Below are positions 45,234-54,085 of a stretch of 64,000 nt of DNA, one piece after another. A program made the translations under genes and the position numbers. Below the pieces are notes generated by a model. The model was not told the origin of the DNA. It worked only from the letters and a program-made list of their open reading frames with translations, and made no database searches. Positions within the stretch are counted from its first letter, which is position 1, and each line of letters opens with the position of its first letter. Location: positions 1,349,129 through 1,413,128 of the forward strand of contig CAWIVZ010000008.1 in assembly GCA_963839645.1 (NCBI GenBank), read 5' to 3'. The stretch comes from PALSA-911 sp963839645. Its GTDB lineage: Bacteria > Pseudomonadota > Alphaproteobacteria > Acetobacterales > Acetobacteraceae.

Positions 45234-46751
45234 TCATTGCGGAGAAATGAAGCCAACGTCGAGCGGGATGCGCACCATCGGCGGTACTTCGTTGCCGCGC
45301 GCCAGTTGGCGGTTGAACAGTATCCGATCGAGATCATTGGACAACACCATTCCCGCCGTCGGCACAGTCAGTGCGGTCGGACGGCTGACCGGACGAACCA
45401 GGTAGGGAGTGACGATGATGACCAGTTCCGTCTGCCCGCGCTGATAGGCGGTCGAGCGGAACAGCGCACCCAGGATCGGCAGTTCGCCCAGGAAAGGCAG
45501 ACCGCGCGCGTTCTGCGTCGAGTTGTCGGACAGCAGCCCGGCGATCGCGAAGCTCTGACCGCTGCCCAGTTCGACCGTAGTTTCGGCACGCCGGACCGTC
45601 AGGGCCGGAACGTGCAGCGTAAGACTGCCGTTGGTAATATCGACCGCCCCCTGCTGGGTCAGTTGGCTGACCTCCGGACGCACCTTCAGACTTATGCGGT
45701 CTGCCGAGATGACGGTCGGCACGAAGGCCAGCGATACGCCATAGGGCTTGTATTCGATGCTGATCGTATTGTTCTGCTGCGCGATCGGGATCGGATATTC
45801 GCCGCCGGCGAGAAAGCTTGCGGTCTCGCCGCTTTGCGCGGTCAGGTTCGGTTCCGCCAGGATTACCGCGAGCTGATCCTGCGCCAGCGCGTCCACCACC
45901 GCGTTGATGTGGCCGTTCGCCCCGAAGAACCCGATCCCGGCCTGATCCGGGATATTCGTGGCATCGACGAGACGATTGACGATCGAAGCACCGGCCACCA
46001 GGGTGGACGGCGTGTTGGTCAGCGCCGCACTCCAGTTCACGCCAAGCTGGCGGGTCACCGTGCGCTGCACTTCGACGACGCGGACCTGCAGATTAACGGT
46101 GAGCGGCGCGTTGACGGCCAGGCGATTGTCGATGGTTTGCCCGGGGGCCAGATAGGGCCGCAGCGCGGAAAGCACCCGCTCGGCGTCGCCGGGGGTCTCG
46201 GCATGTCCGGTGATGGTGTATCCGTTGGGCGTGGGGGTGATCTTGACGCCGGGAAAGTTCAGCCCGCCGCGAACGATGCCGGTGACCTCGGCTGAACCAT
46301 AGGACGACGGCCGTACGGTGAGATCGATCTGCGCGACCGGGACGCCATTTTCCCCGAGCGCCGCGATCGTTGTCCTGCCGGGAGCGATGCCGAAGACGAA
46401 CAGGCTGGTTGGACTGGCCGGGCGGACCTCCGCCACTTTCGGGTCTGCCGCGAACAGGCTGGTGACCGGCTGTGCCAGCGTTATCACGCGCCCGGCGCCG
46501 ACATTCAGCGAGAGCGCCATTCGGCCAGTTGCGACAACGGCAGCGGCGGTGACGGCGGTGGCGAATGGTGGTCTCGATGCCGTGCCCCTCGGTGCCCTTG
46601 GTGGCTGGGCGCTCGCGGCCGGCACGGGCACTACCGCCCCGGCGGCCAGCTGCGCCACCGAGACCGCAGTCTGGGCGACCGCGGGGCCAGCGGCCGCGCC
46701 GGCAAGTGCAAGGCTTAATCCGGCCGCCTGGACGAAGCGGGTCAGGGCCAT
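45234..46751 (-). CDS. cpaC: CpaC/RcpA secretin of the Tad pilus
   Basis: A 505-aa outer-membrane secretin. The ATG at 46751 gives a clean signal peptide (MALTRFVQAAGLSLALAG ... AVAQ); the longer frame to 46778 adds nine residues. It has an N-terminal BON-like region (VITLAQPVTSLFAADPKVAEV; TPTSLFVFGIAPGRTTIAAL). The secretin core follows: ILAEPNLTAQSGETASFLAGGEYPIPI, VSLAFVPTVISADRISLKVRPEVSQL and LPFLGELPILGALFRSTAYQRGQTELVIIVTPYLVRP. This is the pilus exit pore. Confidence 0.92.
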   Translation of the reverse strand: MALTRFVQAAGLSLALAGAAAGPAVAQTAVSVAQLAAGAVVPVPAASAQPPRAPRGTASRPPFATAVTAAAVVATGRMALSLNVGAGRVITLAQPVTSLFAADPKVAEVRPASPTSLFVFGIAPGRTTIAALGENGVPVAQIDLTVRPSSYGSAEVTGIVRGGLNFPGVKITPTPNGYTITGHAETPGDAERVLSALRPYLAPGQTIDNRLAVNAPLTVNLQVRVVEVQRTVTRQLGVNWSAALTNTPSTLVAGASIVNRLVDATNIPDQAGIGFFGANGHINAVVDALAQDQLAVILAEPNLTAQSGETASFLAGGEYPIPIAQQNNTISIEYKPYGVSLAFVPTVISADRISLKVRPEVSQLTQQGAVDITNGSLTLHVPALTVRRAETTVELGSGQSFAIAGLLSDNSTQNARGLPFLGELPILGALFRSTAYQRGQTELVIIVTPYLVRPVSRPTALTVPTAGMVLSNDLDRILFNRQLARGNEVPPMVRIPLDVGFISPQ

Positions 46752-46801
46752 TTTTTGGAACCTTGGGTAAGTCGGCAACCCCCTCCGTACCGGGCAAAGG
46801 T

Positions 46802-47782
46802 TTAGAATTTATAAGCCTCGACTTGTTTGGTCCCTTGATACAGCCGCACCTCGGGGCCTCGGGGAGTCGTGTCGTTGCCGAGGGCGTGGGACACGTCCCC
46901 GCCCCATACTGGCCCGGCCGCGGCGGAAGCGGCAGGCGCTGAAGGCATCGCGACCGGCGAGTCCGCGCCGGCGGGCCGAGCTGGGGCTGGAATAGGGGCT
47001 GACGCCACCACCGGGACCGTGGCATCGCGCCCAGCAGCAGGAGGGGGGCGCGCAAGAAGAGGCTCGTCTGCCGCTAGAGCGGCTGGTTGCGCGGAGCGCA
47101 GCACGACCAGCAGCTTGCCGAGCCGGGTTGCCACCGCGACCCTGGCCGCGTTCTCCGGCGTCACTTCCAGCGTGATCGTGCGAAGACTGGGGCCGCGGCT
47201 TTGCAGCAGGCCGCTTGCCTGACCGCCTTGGACAAGTTGCTGATCCACGGCAATGACCCGGACATCGTCCAGCACCGTTTCGCCCGACACGCGATGGGCA
47301 AGGGACTGGTCGGTTGCCTCGATCGTCTGTGTCAGGATCAAGTCGACGCGGTCCCCTGGCCAGATCAGGCCGGCCTCGCCGGAGACGGAGTCTACCGCCA
47401 CTGAAATGGCTCGCGAGCCCGGCGCAAGTACGGCGGCGAGGAAGCCACGATCACCCGGGCGTAGCACGTCATCGCTGGCGATCACGTCATGCTCACCCAG
47501 CATGCGTCGCAACATTGCGCCGATCAGCGCGTTCCGCGCCTCGGAGGTATCGAGTTGGGCCCCGGGGGGAAGCTTGTCCTGCGGGACCTCGCGCCGGCCG
47601 ATGTCGTCTGGCTGCAACAGGCTGCCGGCACGCACCGCGTGGGCGGCGGCGATGATCGCGACCTGCGTTTCGGCGGCCGCCGGGCCGGAAGTCTTCACCG
47701 CAGGCTGCAGGCCTTCGTAGGCGACGAGGCCGACCGCGATCAGCATCAGCCCGCCGATTGTGATGACGAGGATACGCAGCAT
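46802..47782 (-). CDS. cpaB: CpaB/RcpC pilus assembly protein
   Basis: A 326-aa protein with one N-terminal membrane helix (LRILVITIGGLMLIAVGLVAYE) and a SAF domain (IAAAHAVRAGSLLQPDDIGRREVPQDKLP). The RcpC domain VDSVSGEAGLIWPGDRVDLILTQTIEA ... ITLEVTPENAARVAVATRLGKLLVVLRS follows. The C-terminal 90 residues are Pro/Ala-rich and probably periplasmic. The ATG at 47782 is chosen over the much longer shadow frame. Six bases separate it from cpaA. Confidence 0.88.
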   Translation of the reverse strand: MLRILVITIGGLMLIAVGLVAYEGLQPAVKTSGPAAAETQVAIIAAAHAVRAGSLLQPDDIGRREVPQDKLPPGAQLDTSEARNALIGAMLRRMLGEHDVIASDDVLRPGDRGFLAAVLAPGSRAISVAVDSVSGEAGLIWPGDRVDLILTQTIEATDQSLAHRVSGETVLDDVRVIAVDQQLVQGGQASGLLQSRGPSLRTITLEVTPENAARVAVATRLGKLLVVLRSAQPAALAADEPLLARPPPAAGRDATVPVVASAPIPAPARPAGADSPVAMPSAPAASAAAGPVWGGDVSHALGNDTTPRGPEVRLYQGTKQVEAYKF

Positions 47783-47787
47783 CCGTG

Positions 47788-48288
47788 TCAGGCTCCTCGC
47801 ACAAGGGCGTACAGAGTGCCGGCCGCAATCGCCACGGCGTAGGGCAGCGGACCGCGCCGGCACAGTCGCCAGCGTTCGCAACGCAGCAGCCTCGCCGGCA
47901 GGGAGGCGGGCCGTCCCGGCGCCGGCGCGCGAACAAGCCGACGTCCGAAGAGATAGGGCAGGCACAGGCCGCCGCCTGCCAGCGCCATGCCCAGCAGCAG
48001 GACCGGCACGTTGCCAGGTGCGACCAGGAGCGCGCAGGCCGGCAGCAATTTCGCGTCGCCGCCGCCCAGATAGCCGTGAACCCAAAGGCCAAGCGTCACC
48101 AGGAACAGCAGGGACGCGACCGCGCCGGAAACCAGCAACCGGCCCTGCAGCGTTGCGAGCAGGAGTGCGCAGCCGGTCAGTCCCGCGATCAATCTGTTGG
48201 GAACGGTTCGCACGGCCAGGTCGTGCAGCGCGGCTATAACCAGCATCGCCGCAGCCGCGCCCAGGCATATCTGCGCCAATGCGAACAT
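47788..48288 (-). CDS. cpaA: CpaA/TadV prepilin peptidase
   Basis: A 166-aa integral membrane aspartic peptidase. The first motif is ALHDLAVRTVPNRLIA and the second is GYLGGGDAKLLPACALL, with Asp in GGGDAK as catalytic. Four to five hydrophobic helices are visible. It cleaves the Flp pilin leader (and TadE/F pseudopilins) at the inner membrane and belongs to the A24A family without the methylase half. It is between flp and cpaB. Confidence 0.88.
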   Translation of the reverse strand: MFALAQICLGAAAAMLVIAALHDLAVRTVPNRLIAGLTGCALLLATLQGRLLVSGAVASLLFLVTLGLWVHGYLGGGDAKLLPACALLVAPGNVPVLLLGMALAGGGLCLPYLFGRRLVRAPAPGRPASLPARLLRCERWRLCRRGPLPYAVAIAAGTLYALVRGA

Positions 48289-48386
48289 TCTATGCCGGCT
48301 CCTGCGGTGTCTGCCGCATCTTGTGCCTCGGCTCTGCGGTGCGGATGATGCATCTGAGCGTCATCCGCACCGTGCCGGGGCGACGG

Positions 48387-48569
48387 TTAGATCGAGGTCG
48401 CGATTGTGTTGAACGTGGCCAGCAGGTTGGTTCCGATGGTTTGGAGCGCGGTAATGATCACGACGGCGATCAAAGCGGCGATCAAACCATATTCCATGGC
48501 CGTGACCGCGTTGGAATCACGCCGGAACCGAAGGGCCAGTTGCGATAGCCAATCAACAAGTATGAGCAT
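48387..48569 (-). CDS. flp: Flp pilin
   Basis: A 60-aa pilin. Segment DSNAVTAMEYGLIAALIAVVIITALQTIG holds the Tad cleavage site (before the TAMEYGLI motif, with the essential E and Y) and the hydrophobic polymerisation helix. A well-placed AAGGAG is found 8 bases before the ATG. Only one flp gene is present. The upstream 147 bp are AT-rich and probably carry its promoter. Confidence 0.93.
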   Translation of the reverse strand: MLILVDWLSQLALRFRRDSNAVTAMEYGLIAALIAVVIITALQTIGTNLLATFNTIATSI

Positions 48570-48716
48570 CGAGGTAACTCCTTGGCGCTGTGACCAGCCC
48601 CGTGCCAGTCACGGTGTAGTCGACAAAACCTAGGCCAAGGGTGATTTGAATTAGTTAATTTTATGGATTTAAATCACAAATAATCGCTTTTCCAAAAACG
48701 CGTCCATCGACCATCG
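48570..48716 (-). promoter_or_regulatory. AT-rich upstream region of flp, probable promoter
   Basis: This 147-bp gap on the minus strand in front of flp has an AT-rich stretch at about 48650-48695, unlike its surroundings, and ends in the AAGGAG ribosome site. A weak TTGGAA-N17-TTAAAT pair can be drawn at its upstream part; consensus is poor. The high-level pilin gene would be expected to have its own promoter here. Confidence 0.45.
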
Positions 48717-49446
48717 CTATTGACGCAAGCCCAGTGCCGCGCGTAGCGCCGGCGGAAGCGTCGCGGGCGTATAGACGGGAATTGCCGCGGCCGTCATCGG
48801 GATCAGGATCACATGCGGATCCCCAGCCGAAATGGCCGCCGCCGGGTCGGGGACGTCCCCCAATCTTCTCCAGGCGCGCACAACCTGGGCCCGGTCACTC
48901 CCCGGCCAGCGCTGGATTGGCGGAGTGGTAGTTGCCGATCGCGGCATCCCAACTGCCGCTGCGCAAGAACAACGTGTGCAGGAAACGAGCGGCGTAATCC
49001 GCATTGGCCTGCGGGTCGAAGCCCTGCGCCAGACTGCCGAACGCGTGCGGGTGATGCCGCAGGTTGACCTGGAAACAGCCGATGTCGATCGACGTGATTC
49101 CGCGGTCTTGCAACCATCCAACCACGACACTGGCCTCGGCGGGGGCAGCAAACACATAGGGGGTCCCCGCGGCATTGGCGCTCCATGGCCAGGGCTGCCG
49201 TCGCCCCGTCACCGGATCCAGCCGCCCGCTCTCGACGGTCCCGATCGCCAGCAGCAGATTGGCCGGGAGCGCCCAACGCCGCTCAGCCGCTGCCGCGGCA
49301 CGCACGCAGGCAGCAGCCGGACCATCGGCACGGGTCGAATACGGGGCCGGCGCGGCAACAGCGGATGCGCCATCACTTGCGGCGAAACCGGCGATGAGCA
49401 GGATCCTTGTCACCACCGCCAGCGCACGCAAGACGAGAAGCGGCAC
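48717..49446 (-). pseudogene. Lytic transglycosylase of the pilus locus, frameshifted
   Basis: Frame one (49446 to 48895) gives a signal-like start, then the SLT-type domain: ERRWALPANLLLAIGTVESGRLDP (catalytic Glu in VESGR) and SIDIGCFQVNLRHHPHAFGS. It ends NPALAGE at a stop. The natural continuation SDRAQVVRAWRRLGDVP lies one base over, at the four-C run 48900-48903, and runs to 48717. One extra base there explains the split. With it removed the protein would have about 242 aa. Such enzymes open peptidoglycan for pilus passage. Confidence 0.75.
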
Positions 49447-49463
49447 CGGTTTGCGTCCCGCGG

Positions 49464-50756
49464 CTACTTTGTAAAGCGCGCGGGCGCACTGACTGCGGCT
49501 GCCAGCATCGCCTCCAGCGCCACGCCGATGGACGTGGCGTCAGTCGCCTGGAAGGCGAAGCTTGGCGACGAGGCGCAGGCTTGCAGGTTCGCCGAAAGGT
49601 TGGCCACGAAAGGCGCCACGTTGGCGACGTAGAAAGCATTCGCGGTCGGGACGTTTGGCGGCACCAGGGGGAAATACTGTGTGTACAGCGTCATGATCTG
49701 CACGCCCTTTGCCTTCAACGCGCTGCACTCGGTAGGATCGAGCGGTGCGATAACCCGAGCGCCCTTCGCGTTGAAGTAGTCGGCAACGCCGTCGCTGATG
49801 ATGAACAGAAAGCGCAATGGTGAACTCGCCGATGAGCCATCTCCCGCCGTCGGGATATCGGCGGTGATCGATTGCAGAGCCAGCGGGATATTCGTGTCCG
49901 CGCTGCCCCCGCTCGTCGTTACCGGCACAGACATCGCCTGCACCGCGGCCGCCGCTGCCGCGATATTGGAGTTCGGGGCATACACGGTGTTGAACGCCGC
50001 ATTGAAGCTGTACAGCCCGATCTCGAACTGCGGCGCGGCGGACGAACTGGCGATGGTGGCGACGACATTCTGCACTGCTTGGGTCAACACATCGATCCGC
50101 AGCGGCACCCCGTTGGCCCGGGCCAGTCCATAGAAGTCGTTGTTGTGGACATCGAAATGACAGCCGAATGCACAGTTCTGGTTCTGCCCCCAGGTCTTGA
50201 ATAACGGACTCGCCCGGACGAGAAGGCCCAGCCGGGCCATATCCGTCGGCGTCGCCGCGATCGCCATCGACGACAAATCGTCCATCATGATGTCGATGGA
50301 GAAGAACGGGCTATTGGTTCGGCTGACCGTCGAGCTTCCATCCGCGGGGAGGGTCGGAAAGCCAAACAGCCCGGCAAAATAGGTATCGTACTGGGCACGA
50401 TAGGCAACCGACGCAGTGATCGTGCCGCCATTTCGGGTGACGTTCACGCTCAGCGCGGTTTTGGTCACGCCCGGCAGCCGGCCGGCCTGTGCGTTGAATC
50501 GCTGGATACCGGCGTTCTCGGCGGGCGTGAACGGGGTGTTCGGATCGGCGGCGAAGTCATTGGCGCCTTTTATCGCTGCCGTTAGGGCGGCCGCGTCGGC
50601 AGCAAGGCCCAATTGCCCGCGCGCGCGGACGGCCGAGCCCACGTCAATGGCCAGCGCCACAAATCCGAGAACTGGCGTCAATGTCAGAGCGAAGGCGACC
50701 GCCGTTGCCGCCCGGCATCCGGCCAGCCACCTTCGCCATTCGCTCCAGGATGTCAT
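49464..50756 (-). CDS. tadG: TadG-like pilus assembly protein with vWA-type domain
   Basis: A 430-aa protein. The ATG at 50756 overlaps the tadE stop (ATGA). It has an N-terminal TadE-like helix (AVAFALTLTPVLGFVALAIDVG) and the pilin-like box VRARGQLGLAADAAALTAAI. A long periplasmic domain resembles a von Willebrand A fold: IDIMMDDLSSMAIAAT (DxxSS-like MIDAS variant), FEIGLYSFN, FLFIISDGVADYF. It is likely a minor pilus/secreted component of the Tad system. Conserved Cys in NCAFGCHFD may form a disulfide. Confidence 0.85.
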   Translation of the reverse strand: MTSWSEWRRWLAGCRAATAVAFALTLTPVLGFVALAIDVGSAVRARGQLGLAADAAALTAAIKGANDFAADPNTPFTPAENAGIQRFNAQAGRLPGVTKTALSVNVTRNGGTITASVAYRAQYDTYFAGLFGFPTLPADGSSTVSRTNSPFFSIDIMMDDLSSMAIAATPTDMARLGLLVRASPLFKTWGQNQNCAFGCHFDVHNNDFYGLARANGVPLRIDVLTQAVQNVVATIASSSAAPQFEIGLYSFNAAFNTVYAPNSNIAAAAAAVQAMSVPVTTSGGSADTNIPLALQSITADIPTAGDGSSASSPLRFLFIISDGVADYFNAKGARVIAPLDPTECSALKAKGVQIMTLYTQYFPLVPPNVPTANAFYVANVAPFVANLSANLQACASSPSFAFQATDATSIGVALEAMLAAAVSAPARFTK

Positions 50757-51436
50757 CCCTTGTAGCCGGGGCATTGCGCGCTGGCGGAGGTCGCCCCGGT
50801 CAACCGGATCCAGTCGGAGTATCCTCCGGTACGCGTGCCGGAATAGGCCGTCTCCATGAACTGGAGACCGGCGCCGAACAGATTGGTGAATAGCGGCGTG
50901 AAGTCATAGATCACATCGACCACAAACACCGGCGCCGCGGTGAACGCATCCGCTGGCAGCGTCGTGGGCGATGAATACTGGCCGTCGGGTACAGATCCCA
51001 GCACGCCGCAAGGACGGGCCGGGGAAGAACCCTGTAGCGTGGCGCTCCACGCGATGTTCGCAACATAGCTGCAGCCGCTGGTGCACCCGCTTACCGTGGG
51101 CGTCATCACGACACTGGAGAGAAGGACGCTGTATCGTGACGCCGGCATGCTGAGAAGGGCGGGGATCACCCCGAACAGCGCGGTGCTGGCTGCCGTCGCC
51201 TGCGTCTGCGACAGACTGTTTGTATTGTTGTTGGTCGCGGCATAGGTCGTGGCGATCCGGGCGATCGCGCCGGCCGCGGACGAAAGCTGCCACCAGGTGA
51301 TCATGGCATTGGTAACGTCGGTCAGCGATATCGCGATGACAATGAGCGTCGGCGCCAGCAGCGCGAATTCCAGCGCCGCGGTGCCGCGTCGATTGGTGGC
51401 GATCCGTCCCACGCGGGTGAACCTGGTACGGGTCAC
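50753..51436 (-). CDS. tadE: TadE-family pseudopilin
   Basis: A 227-aa protein with the TadE start: NRRGTAALEFALLAPTLIVIAISLTDVTNAMI, where the Glu five residues after the processing site is typical. The rest is periplasmic, with Ser/Thr-rich sequence and paired Cys (SGCTSGCS). It is likely processed by CpaA and starts the pilus. It overlaps tadG (ATGA) and the upstream tadE-like gene (4 bases). Confidence 0.85.
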   Translation of the reverse strand: MTRTRFTRVGRIATNRRGTAALEFALLAPTLIVIAISLTDVTNAMITWWQLSSAAGAIARIATTYAATNNNTNSLSQTQATAASTALFGVIPALLSMPASRYSVLLSSVVMTPTVSGCTSGCSYVANIAWSATLQGSSPARPCGVLGSVPDGQYSSPTTLPADAFTAAPVFVVDVIYDFTPLFTNLFGAGLQFMETAYSGTRTGGYSDWIRLTGATSASAQCPGYKG

Positions 51437-52047
51437 TGCCTACGTACTCGTTCTGGTAGGGGTAGGTTGCGGAGATCGAGGCGCCAAACCCGCCGGAAGG
51501 ACCGCCTCCTGTAGGCGATGGCCATAGCAACGGGGGAAATGCGTAGGTGACCCGGAGCAGCATGAGGCTGCCGCTCTGTCCCGGATCGAACGTTGAGGGC
51601 CCGGTGCCAGTTGCGGCGGAGATGCCGCTGTAATCGGCAACGGGCGCCAGCGATATCGTCGTGTTCGCGCAGGCCAGCAGCGCCGACAGCAGCGGGCAGA
51701 ACGTGATGCTTTGAAACGTGGTAGCATCGCCCGAAAGGCTCTGCGAACTGTCCACGGCCAACAATTGAGCGGCGCGGCCGCAGGCATAGTCCAGGGCCAC
51801 CTGCACATACAGCCGCACCCCGAGAGACATGACGAATAGTCACAAGACCGAAGAAGGCCAAGCCGGTTAACGCAAACTCCAAGGCGGCTGCGCCTCGCCT
51901 GTCCAGGGCGAGCCGCGGAAGTCTTTTGCGCGAATGCTTCTCTACGCTAGTCACTGGCCGTCGCCCAAGGGAGCTGGCGTCCAGGGCAGCAGGCATCGTC
52001 ACCGTCCCCTCAGGCGAAGAAACTGGTGCAATTTCCATCCCCACCAC
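51433..52047 (-). pseudogene. Second TadE-family gene, frameshifted
   Basis: The frame from 52047 gives the TadE box RRGAAALEFALTGLAFFGLVTIR, then turns meaningless. The natural continuation MSLGVRLYVQVALDYACGRAAQLLAV lies one base over at about 51831. It reads on to QNEYVGSDP, where the first frame supplies a stop coupled to the next gene (51433). So one extra base near 51831 and a compensating shift near 51445 are needed. It may be a mutated gene or sequence error. The start is uncertain (an inner ATG, PAALDASSLGRRP, is possible). Confidence 0.6.
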
Positions 52048-52193
52048 GGTTGTATGACTGGGTTCTCATTGGCCGGTGATATCTGCAAATGACTAGATGT
52101 CCGTTAATTTGGAGGTGGCCGGATGAAATTGAATTTCCGGGCAGCTTGCCCACTTGGCCGACACGAACATCGGCATATCGCCGCGAGTTACGA
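52048..52193. other. Upstream region of the tad cluster
   Basis: These 146 bases separate the first tadE frame from an IS3-family end. A promoter for the tad genes would be expected here on the minus strand; I see no clear consensus. Confidence 0.35.
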
Positions 52194-52259
52194 GAAGGCC
52201 CCGGGATTTCGGACTGGGTGATAAGCTATTCCCGCTTGAATGAGAGATGGGACGTTATG
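52194..52259 (+). mobile_element. Isolated IS3-family end fragment
   Basis: About 62 bases (CCCGGGATTTCGGACTGGGT onward, ending GACGTTATGG) match the end of the IS3 remnant at 39403-39475 at roughly nine in ten positions but in the opposite orientation. The match stops exactly at the start codon of orfA. It is all that is left of the second copy. Confidence 0.65.
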
Positions 52260-52386
52260 GATGTGGACCGGCGTGGAACATTGGCTCTGACGCAAAGTTT
52301 GCGCCTTCATCTGCCGGGATTACGACGTCCCGACCAGACGGACATGTCGAAAGACCGTCCCCTTCTCCGCAATTTTGTGATTCGAT

Positions 52387-52622
52387 GTGATCGTGGGGTC
52401 GCACGGAGGCATAGATGGGCAACCGGGATTGTTTGATCTTGAGCAGCGGTACCAGCGTCCGCCCGAGAAGGGTGATCCTCTGGTCAAGCTCGCAACCCTG
52501 ATCGATTTCGATGTCTTCCGGGCACCCCTGACTGCCGCCTTGAACCGGTCTGACGGCGCTAAGGGCGGCCGTCCTGCTTATGATCCGGTGCTGATGTTCA
52601 AGTTCCTTTGGTCAAATGCCTT
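52387..52622 (+). pseudogene. IS5-family transposase N-terminal fragment
   Basis: The frame reads GQPGLFDLEQRYQRPPEKGD, LVKLATLIDFDVFRAPL, then SDGAKGGRPAYDPVLMFK, the N-terminal region of many IS5-group transposases. It breaks after FLWSNAL near 52620; no DDE residues remain. It is thus a truncated copy. The 130 bases before it (52260-52386) hold nothing I can name. Confidence 0.6.
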
Positions 52623-52704
52623 GCACCTACTTCTTATACCGTCCGATCCTAGCGATGGTCCCCGACATCGCGCTGTGGCTGCCCAATCTGGTCTACAACC
52701 GCTG
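52620..52704 (+). pseudogene. Possible 3' scrap of a TRAP transporter large-subunit gene
   Basis: In the third frame, TYFLYRPILAMVPDIALWLP plus NLVYNR and a stop resembles the last residues of DctM-type permeases (VPDIALWLP is the family-like part). It begins right where the IS5 fragment ends. The piece is only 28 codons, so the call is weak. Confidence 0.3.
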
Positions 52705-52744
52705 ACCGCCTCTACACTCGCCGGCGTAACACCGGGAGTGGGTC

Positions 52745-53995
52745 ATGCCGGATATTGTCGTGGTTGGTGGCGGCTTCGCGGGGCTCTGGGCGGCATTGGC
52801 CGCAACGCGGGAAATCGAGATGGCGGGGGCGGACGCGCGGGTCAGCCTGGTTTCCCGCGATCCCTGGCTGGTGATCCGTCCGCGCCTGTATGAGGCCGAA
52901 CCGGAGCGGATGCGGGTCGATCTGCGCCCGACCCTGGATGCGGTCGGCGTACGGTTCATCGCGGCGGAGGTGACGGGGTTCGAACCGGCAGCACGGTGCG
53001 TGACCCTGCGTGAGGGCGGCTTGGATCGCGCGTTACCCTATGATCGCCTGGTCCTGGCCGCCGGCAGCATCCTGAGCCCCTTTCCGGTGGAAGGCGCGGC
53101 ACCGCACGCGTTCGACATCGATGGCTACGCGGGCGCCGTGACGCTGGACCGGCATCTACGTGGACTGAAGGCGCGCGCAGCGGTTCCTGATACGGCCCTT
53201 GGCGCGGCCACGGTGGTGATCATCGGCGGCGGCTTCACCGGGATAGAACTGGCGACCGAAATGCGGTCGCGGCTGGCCGGGCTGTGGGGCGTCACAGCCG
53301 CGGCCTTAGCGCGGGTTGTGCTGATCGAGGCGACGGATCGCATCGGGCCGGCGCTGGGTGATGGCCCGCGCCCCGCAATAATGGCGGCATTGCAGGCGGC
53401 CGGCGTGGAAATGCGGCTGGCTACGCGCGTGCTGCGGATCGGATCGGACGACGTGTTGCTGTCATCCGGCGAGCGGATCGCGACGGCGACAACGGTGGTG
53501 ACCATCGGGCCGCGCGCCAGCCCCCTCACCGAATTGCTGGCGGGCGGCCAACTGGATGCGCAGGGCCGATTGCATGTCGATCGGGCTTTGCGGGTAACGG
53601 GTGTGGCAGATGTGTTTGCCGCCGGCGATGTAGCGGCGGCGTTCACCGATGGCAGCCATCAGGTCATGATGTCCTGCCAGCATGCGCTATCGATGGGTCG
53701 TGCCGCCGGGCGCAACGTGGCACGCGATCTCCTGGGCCTGACGATCGAGCCGTATCAACCGCCGAGTTATGTGACCTGTCTCGACCTCGGACCCTGGGGC
53801 GCAGTGTTCACGCGCGGTTGGGACCGGGAAGTGCAAATGACCGGGGCCGAGGCGAAGCTGCTGAAGCAGAGCATCAATACCTTGCGTATCTACCCGCCAG
53901 TTGGTAGCCGGGCGGAGATACTGGCGGCGGTCGTTCCGCCACCGCCGTTGAGCCGGCCGCTATCTGATCCGCCTCCGCCAAATGCGGTGCGTTAG
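52745..53995 (+). CDS. Type II NADH dehydrogenase-like flavoprotein
   Basis: A 416-aa pyridine nucleotide-disulfide-type oxidoreductase. The FAD site is DIVVVGGGFAGLWAAL at the N-terminus. The NAD site is ATVVIIGGGFTGIELATEM near residue 157. The second FAD box GVADVFAAGDVAAAF is near 290. The NDH-2-like C-terminal region lacks an obvious amphipathic anchor and ends in a Pro-rich tail. It would pass electrons from NADH to quinone or another acceptor without pumping protons. It is flanked by IS scars on the left and IS630 on the right, which suggests acquisition. GGGAG lies shortly before the ATG. Confidence 0.85.
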   Translation: MPDIVVVGGGFAGLWAALAATREIEMAGADARVSLVSRDPWLVIRPRLYEAEPERMRVDLRPTLDAVGVRFIAAEVTGFEPAARCVTLREGGLDRALPYDRLVLAAGSILSPFPVEGAAPHAFDIDGYAGAVTLDRHLRGLKARAAVPDTALGAATVVIIGGGFTGIELATEMRSRLAGLWGVTAAALARVVLIEATDRIGPALGDGPRPAIMAALQAAGVEMRLATRVLRIGSDDVLLSSGERIATATTVVTIGPRASPLTELLAGGQLDAQGRLHVDRALRVTGVADVFAAGDVAAAFTDGSHQVMMSCQHALSMGRAAGRNVARDLLGLTIEPYQPPSYVTCLDLGPWGAVFTRGWDREVQMTGAEAKLLKQSINTLRIYPPVGSRAEILAAVVPPPPLSRPLSDPPPPNAVR

Positions 53996-54085
53996 ACGTT
54001 ATTGCACGGATCAGCCGCGGTTGAATAGCGGGCAGGGCACTGTCAAACGAACGACGTGTGGTTCAGCTGGGCGCAAGAAGGATTA

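Noticed and set aside
46802..48268. A 488-aa CpaB
   Set aside because: The first 162 codons are antiframe over cpaA; the membrane helix of CpaB starts at ATG 47782.
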